A DNA stretch of 35,692 nucleotides from positions 1 through 35,692 of the forward strand of contig PLNW01000023.1 of NCBI GenBank assembly GCA_003142855.1. Direction: 5' to 3'. The DNA is from Myxococcales bacterium. Lineage in GTDB: Bacteria > Myxococcota_A > Polyangia > Fen-1088. A program made the translations under genes and the position numbers. This document shows positions 30,679-35,692 of this stretch, piece after piece. The notes beneath the pieces were generated by a model that was given only the letters and a program-made list of their open reading frames with translations, ran no database searches and was not told the origin of the DNA. How positions within the stretch are numbered: the stretch's first letter is position 1; the number at the start of each line of letters is the position of its first letter.

Positions 30679-32118
30679 ATGCCCATGAGAGTCCTATTGG
30701 CCGATCCACCCCAGCGCGAAGATCACTACGACCTTAGCTATCCGAACCTCGGCATCATGTACCTGACCAGTTACCTGCGGCGACACAGCCCCGTGCCGGT
30801 CGACGTCCAGTATTTGCAGGGATTCACCGATCTCGAAGGTCATCTGCGCGAGATCGAACGGACGGCCCCGCAGATATACGGCCTCTCGTTTGCGCTTTGG
30901 ACGTCGCAGCTCGCGTATCGCACGTTGGAGGCAGTCAGACAACGGTTCCCCAAACTGCCGATTATCTGCGGGGGACCGCAGCCCACCAGTGCCTACCAAG
31001 AGGCCTTAGCGGAAGGCCGGGCCGATGTCTGTGTGTTGGGCGAGGGCGAGAATACCATGCTCGATCTCGTGCAACACTTCCGCACGGGGCAACCTGCCCT
31101 GACGGACATTCCTGGCATCGCATTCCGCAATCCCTCGGGGAAGGTAGTCGTCACCGAAAAGCGGGCCTTCATCAAAGACATAAGCACCATACCCTTGCCG
31201 GCATGGGACATGGTGGATCTTGCACCATATACCGGGATGCACATCAACAGGGCGTCGCCCCAGACACACATACTGGTCAGCCGCGGTTGTCCCTTTGACT
31301 GCAACTTCTGCGCAAATCCCGTCTGGAAATACAACAAACCGTGGGTTCGTACCCGCAGCCCAGAGAACATTGCCGAAGAGGTCGAACTACTCTACAAGAA
31401 GGGCGTCCGCGAGATCTACATGACGTCCGACGAGTTCAATGTCACCGAAAAATGGTCGGTGGATGTCGCCCGGGCCATCGAGGCTTTGGGGCATCAGGAC
31501 ATGTACTTCCAAGCCAACGTCCGCGCCGACGTGTTCACGGAAGAGATCGCCAAGGCCTTCCGGAGCATTAATTTGTGGATGGTTCACCTTGGAATCGAGA
31601 GCGGCAATCAACGGACCCTGGACGGCATAGGAAAACGCACCACCACCGAACAGGTCGAGAATGCGTGCCGTCTTCTGCGAGCCCAGGGCATTTCGGTTTT
31701 TGGCTTCGTCATGGCCTTCCATGCCTGGGAGGAGGAGGGGCGCTTGTGTTGGGAGACTCCGCAAGACGTGAACCGAACTCTGAAGTTCTGTCACAGGCTT
31801 CTGTCCAAGGGACTCATCCAATACATGTCGTGGCAGGTGGCAACCCCGATGCCGGGTTCGCGCCTTCACAAAGTCGCAGAACGGTATGGTCTCTTGCCGA
31901 CGCGGGAGATCAACAATCCTTGGACCCACAACATGCTCCTGCCCGGTATCGGGCCAGGGGAGGTTAGGTGGGCGGTCCGCAAAGGCATGCTCCTCAAGGA
32001 CTTTTACTTGGTCAAGAATGGCCACCTGAATTTGAAGCATCTCTGGCGGGCTCGAACCAACCTTCGGGTACTTGTTGGATTGGACCCCAAGGCCAAAAGC
32101 AGAGCGGTGGCACGCTGA
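30679..32118 (+). CDS. B12-binding-type radical SAM protein
   Basis: Encodes 479 residues. The N-terminal domain (1-165; VLLADPPQRED, YGLSFALWTSQLAYRTLEAV, IICGGPQPTS, LGEGENTMLDL) has the cobalamin-binding-domain pattern but I do not see a DxHxxG motif, so cobalamin may bind base-off. SRGCPFDCNFC holds the iron-sulfur Cys204, Cys208 and Cys211 in CxxxCxxC spacing, followed by a TIM barrel with HLGIESGNQRTLDGIGK. Such class B proteins methylate or rearrange unactivated carbons in sugars, lipids or natural products. It is divergent from the epimerase operon and followed by degenerate DNA, so its partner is unclear. Start at 30679; an ATG two codons on is possible. Confidence 0.9.
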   Translation: MPMRVLLADPPQREDHYDLSYPNLGIMYLTSYLRRHSPVPVDVQYLQGFTDLEGHLREIERTAPQIYGLSFALWTSQLAYRTLEAVRQRFPKLPIICGGPQPTSAYQEALAEGRADVCVLGEGENTMLDLVQHFRTGQPALTDIPGIAFRNPSGKVVVTEKRAFIKDISTIPLPAWDMVDLAPYTGMHINRASPQTHILVSRGCPFDCNFCANPVWKYNKPWVRTRSPENIAEEVELLYKKGVREIYMTSDEFNVTEKWSVDVARAIEALGHQDMYFQANVRADVFTEEIAKAFRSINLWMVHLGIESGNQRTLDGIGKRTTTEQVENACRLLRAQGISVFGFVMAFHAWEEEGRLCWETPQDVNRTLKFCHRLLSKGLIQYMSWQVATPMPGSRLHKVAERYGLLPTREINNPWTHNMLLPGIGPGEVRWAVRKGMLLKDFYLVKNGHLNLKHLWRARTNLRVLVGLDPKAKSRAVAR

Positions 32119-32145
32119 CCGCAGACGCCACGCAGCAGCTCAATC

Positions 32146-32364
32146 TCACCGTGCCGGCGGTGGCGGCGGCGGGGTCACACAGGGCGCCGGCGGGGGATGC
32201 GGCGGGGAACTGGGCGGGGGCAAGGGTGGCGGGTCCGGCATCGTCGAATCCCCGCACACGTTGGCTCTTGTCTGGCCGCAGGTTCCGCCCTCCGGGCAAG
32301 TCCCGCCACAGTCCTGCAAGCTACCGCAGCCGTCGCCGATCACGCCGCAGTAGCGAAAAAAAAT
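32146..32364 (-). pseudogene. Remnant of a cysteine-rich secreted protein
   Basis: The minus strand reads YCGVIGDGCGSLQDCGGTCP, then EGGTCGQTRANVCGDS and a proline-rich run ending at a stop near 32146. The CG...DGCG...DCG pattern with even Cys spacing occurs as tandem repeats in exported proteins of Myxococcota. Here only one repeat survives, followed by low-complexity Pro codons; the frame has a stop just upstream, so it is a remnant of a larger gene. It lies after the phosphatidyltransferase stop. Family knowledge is by recall, so confidence is moderate. Confidence 0.4.
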
Positions 32365-32370
32365 GCGGTA

Positions 32371-33543
32371 CTACCGCCCTCCCCGTGCGCGCCAGACCAC
32401 CTGCGCCCCGGCCACCACGGCCAGCGGCCCGGCGATCAGCAAAGCGTGGATGAGCGCGAGCCAGGGAACGCCGAGCAGGCCATAAACCAGGAACGCCAGG
32501 ATGAAGAAGTCGCGCCGGCCGATGGTGTGCACCATGGCGAGCGGGTCGCGCTTGCCCGTGGACAGGCGGGTCTTCATGTCCGAGCTGCCGGTCAGGTGCC
32601 AGCGCACCTTGATGATCTCGCCGCCCCCGCCCTGCAGACTCAGCTCGCGGTAGGCGATCACGTCGTACCCGACATGCAGAGCCGCGGCCAGAATCCCGGC
32701 GGCCAAGGCCAGCAGGCTGCCGGTGGCGCGGAACACGCCCACGCCGATGCAGGCGAAAAGCACGATGTTGAGCCCATCATCCACCACGGTATCCATCCAC
32801 TCGCCCAGCGCACTTTGCTGGAAGCGCACGCGCGCCAGCTCGCCATCGCAACCGTCCAGGATCGACTGCATGTGGGCAAGGAAGAAGCCCCACACGATGA
32901 GCGCCGCGCCGCCGCTCGAAACCATGAGCGCACCCAGCAAGCCCACCAAGGCCGCGCCCAGGGTGACCTGGTTGGGAGTAAACGGCAGGCGACAGAGCAG
33001 ATGGCGCGTGATGAAGAAGGACACCGGCTTGTTGAGGTAGCGCGCGACGAAACCCAGATCGCCACGCAGCAGCTCAGCGAAGACGGCGCGCTCCGCGTGG
33101 CGGCGGCTGGGCTCGTCGATGACGCGCATGACGCCTTCCAGCGAGCCACCAGCCGGGCGCACCTCGTCGGCGCCCACCTCGATAGCGCCCGAAAGCTCCC
33201 GGCGCAGAGCCGTCAGGGTCTCGGGCTTGGGCACCTTGTGTACCTGCACCGAGGCCGGCAAGTAGGTGGGCAGGCGGCAGCTTCCGTCAGTGGCCAGCTC
33301 CACGTGGTATTGCAGGCGGTGCAACTGCTTGATGGCCCGCTCGAGAACCGACAAGCCGGCCACGCGCATCGACGAACCCACCACCTCGGCAAGGGTGGCC
33401 CGCAGCAACACGGGGGGCTTGCCAGGCATGGGCGCGTCCGCGGTGGGCGCGGCTGGCTTGCTGGTTTGGTCGGCGGGGCTCACGGGGTCGGTCAGTCTTG
33501 CACGGCCGGCGCAGGCAGGGCCAGGAGAATATCCCCGGCCCAT
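32371..33543 (-). CDS. CDP-alcohol phosphatidyltransferase-family membrane protein
   Basis: Encodes 390 residues. The family motif D-x2-D-G-x2-A-R-x8-G-x3-D-x3-D is complete in DGCDGELAR (D230, D233) through GEWMDTVVDD (D251, D255). Several hydrophobic segments lie on both sides (about 196-226, 260-290, 345-388). Such enzymes transfer a phosphoalcohol from a CDP-alcohol to an acceptor in the membrane. The first 160 residues (LLRATLAEVVGSSM, VQVHKVPKPETL, ERAVFAELLRGD) resemble the linker and eroded nucleotidyltransferase half of bifunctional inositol-phosphate cytidylyltransferase/DIPP synthase proteins, with no intact nucleotide-binding start. The first 38 residues are Pro/Ala rich; an ATG at residue 39 may be the true start. 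Confidence 0.8.
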   Translation of the reverse strand: MGRGYSPGPACAGRARLTDPVSPADQTSKPAAPTADAPMPGKPPVLLRATLAEVVGSSMRVAGLSVLERAIKQLHRLQYHVELATDGSCRLPTYLPASVQVHKVPKPETLTALRRELSGAIEVGADEVRPAGGSLEGVMRVIDEPSRRHAERAVFAELLRGDLGFVARYLNKPVSFFITRHLLCRLPFTPNQVTLGAALVGLLGALMVSSGGAALIVWGFFLAHMQSILDGCDGELARVRFQQSALGEWMDTVVDDGLNIVLFACIGVGVFRATGSLLALAAGILAAALHVGYDVIAYRELSLQGGGGEIIKVRWHLTGSSDMKTRLSTGKRDPLAMVHTIGRRDFFILAFLVYGLLGVPWLALIHALLIAGPLAVVAGAQVVWRARGGR

Positions 33544-33932
33544 TTGTGCTTGGAATCACTCCGATTCATGGGAAACGCGGCGTACCTGCTAGCGATTTCG
33601 CCGTGAGCCTCCTGAAACGCGGAATCAGTGAACCGTTGATGTGCGGAGGCTACATCGACCGCGGCATCCTCGCGGCCAACGCTGACCGGGACATAAAGGT
33701 GGTGGCCCGAGGGTGAGATAGTCAGCGGCCACGCCCACGAACGCGTCCACTCAGCATCGGATTTGGAAACTGTCCCGACATCTTCAAGAAACCTGCACGA
33801 AACCTAGGTGATGAAGGAGATCTCTTGGCAACCTAGAAGTAACCTAGATTTCTCAATCTGCATTCGCTACCGTGCCGTGGGTGAAGCGTGGGATTGGCCC
33901 GCGCCGCAAGCGAACTAGGCATGGAGGGCACC
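33544..33932. other. Intergenic region upstream of the ammonium channel gene
   Basis: No credible gene is seen in these 389 bases. The right half holds the AACCTAG repeats described separately, and GGAGGG just before the ATG at 33933 is the ribosome site. The left half contains only short shadow frames. A promoter for the phosphatidyltransferase on the minus strand should also lie here. Confidence 0.5.
33790..33847. promoter_or_regulatory. Phased heptamer repeats, two tandem 11-bp-spaced pairs
   Basis: AACCTAG occurs exactly at 33801, 33830 and 33841; AACCTGC at 33790 is a near copy. They form two pairs, each with 7-bp half-sites and 4-bp spacer (11-bp period), and the pairs begin 40 bp apart. 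This geometry is that of OmpR/PhoB-family response regulator sites, about 85-140 bp before the Rh channel start. The regulator is not identified. Confidence 0.55.
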
Positions 33933-35147
33933 ATGAAGAAGCACGTGACGGCGATCCTTCTCGCAGCTCTGGCCGCGATCCCAGCCCACGCGTGGGCCGC
34001 CGAGGAAGCGCTGGCTGGCCTTCGTCAGGTGGAGCAATACAACTTCTCGATCCACATCCTGGCCATGCTGCTGGTGGGGTTCGGCTTCTTGATGGTGTTC
34101 GTGAAGAAGCACGGCTACAGCGCCACCACCGGCACCTATCTGGTGGTGGCCACCGGCATCCCGCTGTATCTGCTCATGCGTTCCTGGGGCGGGCTGTCGG
34201 CCGAGCCCGTCACGCCTGACAGCGCCAAGTCCCTGCTGCTAGCGGAATTCGGTTGCGCCTCGGCGCTCATCGCCATGGGCGCGGTGCTGGGCCGGCTGCG
34301 TTTGCACCAGTATGCGATGCTCGCCGCGCTGGTGATCCCGTTCTACATGTTGAATGAGTGGCTGGTGCTGGACGGCGGCCTGGGCCTCACCCGCGGATTC
34401 GTGGATTCGGCGGGTTCCATCGTCATCCACGCCTTCGGCGCCTACTTCGGGCTGGGCCTGGCCCTCGCTCTCACCCGCAAGGGCCAGCGGGCCATCGCGG
34501 TTCAGAGCGACGAAACCTCGGATCGCTTCGCCATGCTGGGCTCCATGGTGTTGTGGATCTTCTGGCCCAGCTTCTGCAGCGCAGTCGTGCCTTCGGCCGA
34601 TCTGCCCCGCACCGCCATCGCCACGGTGCTGGCCCTGTGCGGGTCAACCCTGGCGACCTTCGTGGCCAGCACGCTGCTGCGCAAGGGTCGGCCGTCCTTC
34701 GCCGACATGGCCAATGCAGCGCTGGCCGGCGGCGTGGCCGTGGGCGCCACCTGCAACGTGATCGGCCCAACGGCCGCGTTCGTGGTGGGACTTCTGGCCG
34801 GAACCCTGTGCACCGTGGGCTACGTCGTGATCCAGCCGCGCGTGGACGCGGCCCTGAAGATCGTCGACACCTGCGGCGTGCACAACCTGCATGGCATGCC
34901 TGGCCTGCTGGGCGGCCTGGCTGCGGCTGTGCTGGTGCCCGGCATCGCCAAGGCGCAACTCATCGGCATCGCCTGCACCGTGCTGCTGGCCTTCGTGTCC
35001 GGTAGCGTGAGTGGCTACGTCATCGCATTGGCCGGAACCAAGGCAGCGGCGTATCAAGACGGCGACGAGTTCCAGGGCGCCGCGAGCGCCGACAGCGACG
35101 ATGACGATGACCAGCCGCTGGTCGCGGAGCCGTCGCCCGGAATGTAG
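33933..35147 (+). CDS. Rh-type ammonium channel
   Basis: Encodes about 404 residues from an ATG with GGAGGG a few bases upstream. A cleavable signal peptide (KKHVTAILLAALAAIPAHAW, then AA|EE) is followed by about 11 membrane segments. IHAFGAYFGL and VHNLHGMPGLLGG hold the paired pore histidines; MVLWIFWPSFCSAV and ALAGGVAVGATCN are typical. The DTCGVHNLHGMPG block points to the Rhesus branch and not AmtB. Rh proteins conduct NH3 (and perhaps CO2) across the membrane. The C-terminus is acidic (SDDDDDQPL). No glnK-like gene follows, as usual for Rh. The upstream repeats suggest regulated expression. Confidence 0.9.
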   Translation: MKKHVTAILLAALAAIPAHAWAAEEALAGLRQVEQYNFSIHILAMLLVGFGFLMVFVKKHGYSATTGTYLVVATGIPLYLLMRSWGGLSAEPVTPDSAKSLLLAEFGCASALIAMGAVLGRLRLHQYAMLAALVIPFYMLNEWLVLDGGLGLTRGFVDSAGSIVIHAFGAYFGLGLALALTRKGQRAIAVQSDETSDRFAMLGSMVLWIFWPSFCSAVVPSADLPRTAIATVLALCGSTLATFVASTLLRKGRPSFADMANAALAGGVAVGATCNVIGPTAAFVVGLLAGTLCTVGYVVIQPRVDAALKIVDTCGVHNLHGMPGLLGGLAAAVLVPGIAKAQLIGIACTVLLAFVSGSVSGYVIALAGTKAAAYQDGDEFQGAASADSDDDDDQPLVAEPSPGM

Positions 35148-35154
35148 GTTCGGA

Positions 35155-35340
35155 TCACATCTTCATGATGATCACGCCGCGATCGGGCACCGAGTGGCCC
35201 CTCTCGTCGTGGTCCATTCCAGGATCGCCCTCACCCGGCCACTGCAGGTCGGAAAGCGGAAGTTCGAGCCGTGGACGATCACCTCGTCGACGATCTTCCT
35301 CGCGTCGAACGATTTCATTTATGATCCATGGCTCGAGCAT
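35155..35340 (-). CDS. Small conserved-looking hypothetical protein
   Basis: Encodes 61 residues: MLEPWIINEIVRREEDRRR, then a Pro/acidic tail ending DRGVIIMKM. The EPxIIxxIxRRE-type start followed by basic residues recurs in small bacterial proteins of unknown function, often about 60-80 residues. AGAGG lies about seven bases before the ATG. It lies between the Rh channel stop and a divergent small frame. No function can be assigned. Confidence 0.5.
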   Translation of the reverse strand: MLEPWIINEIVRREEDRRRGDRPRLELPLSDLQWPGEGDPGMDHDERGHSVPDRGVIIMKM

Positions 35341-35358
35341 CGAAACGCCTCTACTTGA

Positions 35359-35568
35359 ATGCCGACCGGGCTTCCCGTCGCACGATGCGAAGGTTGTCCC
35401 GCAGTTGACTTGGTGCCGCTAGAAGAGTACCGCCCACTAAAAACTTTCGGCACCTGGGCCGCAAAGCTTAAGTGTCCGGGGCACGAACCGAACAAGGCCC
35501 CCCTGATCCTGTCCTTCGCCGGCCTGTCATCCAGGCGGCGTCGGAGCGCGATCCACGACGAAGCGTGA
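35359..35568 (+). CDS. Small open frame with Cys pairs, doubtful
   Basis: Encodes 69 residues with VARCEGCPAVDLVPLEEYRP and LKCPGHE, which could be a small zinc ribbon of CxxC...CxxH type. Codons after about residue 52 are Arg-rich and may be a spurious tail. No clear ribosome site. It begins 18 bases from the divergent small gene at 35340. The remaining 124 bases to the right edge show nothing I recognise. Confidence 0.3.
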   Translation: MPTGLPVARCEGCPAVDLVPLEEYRPLKTFGTWAAKLKCPGHEPNKAPLILSFAGLSSRRRRSAIHDEA

Positions 35569-35692
35569 GGGCGAAGGCGTGCTCGCGCGCGAGTGCGCCC
35601 ACGTCGAGCGCGTGATCGGCGTCGGAGCGGGGCCGCCTTCGTCCCGTGGGCAGAGGGATGGCCATCCAAGTCGATGTCGGCATGGCGGACAT

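Noticed and set aside
32197..33606. A 469-codon plus-strand frame opposite the phosphatidyltransferase.
   Set aside because: It is antisense shadow, rich in Gln/His/Ala, with no motif, while the minus strand carries the complete CDP-alcohol signature.
35468..35692. Minus-strand frame at the right edge with DHALDVGALAREHAFALTL.
   Set aside because: It reads somewhat like protein but has no motif, no ribosome site, and is cut by the edge, so it cannot be separated from GC-driven shadow.

Overview
The window is 35.7 kb of GC-rich bacterial DNA. It shows no rRNA, tRNA or CRISPR array that I could find. The source organism is uncertain. The GC content, a cysteine-rich remnant of a type common in Myxococcota and an Rh-type ammonium channel fit a myxobacterium-like or other deltaproteobacterial lineage, but nothing here proves it.

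Layout. (1) 1-4.3 kb is a scrap-yard of mobile DNA: the start of an IS66 accessory gene running off the left edge, a collapsed group II intron (reverse-transcriptase fragment joined directly to a domain V-like hairpin), a methyltransferase gene, and an apparently intact ISKra4-type insertion sequence with a -1 frameshift site and a start-sequestering hairpin. The IS abuts a membrane-protein gene that seems to have lost its 5' end. (2) 4.8-14.6 kb is a compact peptide-biosynthesis unit. A glutamine-dependent asparagine synthetase gene is divergent from an operon of acyl-CoA dehydrogenase, a two-module NRPS (A-T-C-A-T-TE) and an Sfp-type phosphopantetheinyl transferase. My hand reading of the adenylation pockets gives Asn for module 1 and Gly for module 2. 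The thioesterase has Cys where Ser is usual. (3) 14.6-22.3 kb carries surface-polysaccharide genes: a flippase, then on the minus strand two glycosyltransferases, a polysaccharide deacetylase, a UDP-sugar dehydrogenase and a FemAB/BcsL-like acyltransferase. (4) 22.6-24.9 kb is a rearrangement scar: a 3'-truncated second copy of the UDP-GlcNAc 2-epimerase gene fused to the 5' end of an opposing lipoprotein gene, then fragments of a tyrosine recombinase, an IS66 transposase and an SGNH-like protein. (5) 30.5-24.9 kb (minus strand) is a tightly packed second sugar operon: epimerase, deacetylase, glycosyltransferase, Gfo/Idh/MocA oxidoreductase and SDR, several overlapping by ATGA. (6) 30.7-35.7 kb holds a cobalamin-binding-type radical SAM gene, a cysteine-rich remnant, a CDP-alcohol phosphatidyltransferase, an Rh-type ammonium channel preceded by phased direct repeats, and small open frames.

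How it fits together (inference). The asparagine synthetase would supply the amino acid predicted for NRPS module 1, and the PPTase would activate both carrier domains. The NRPS product would be a very small peptide, possibly oxidised by the dehydrogenase. Because the NRPS operon leads straight into a flippase gene and sits in a polysaccharide region that encodes a uronic-acid-forming dehydrogenase, one testable idea is that the peptide decorates a surface glycan. A free dipeptide metabolite is equally possible. The 92%-like (hand-judged) inverted epimerase copies bracket about 6-8 kb and could recombine.
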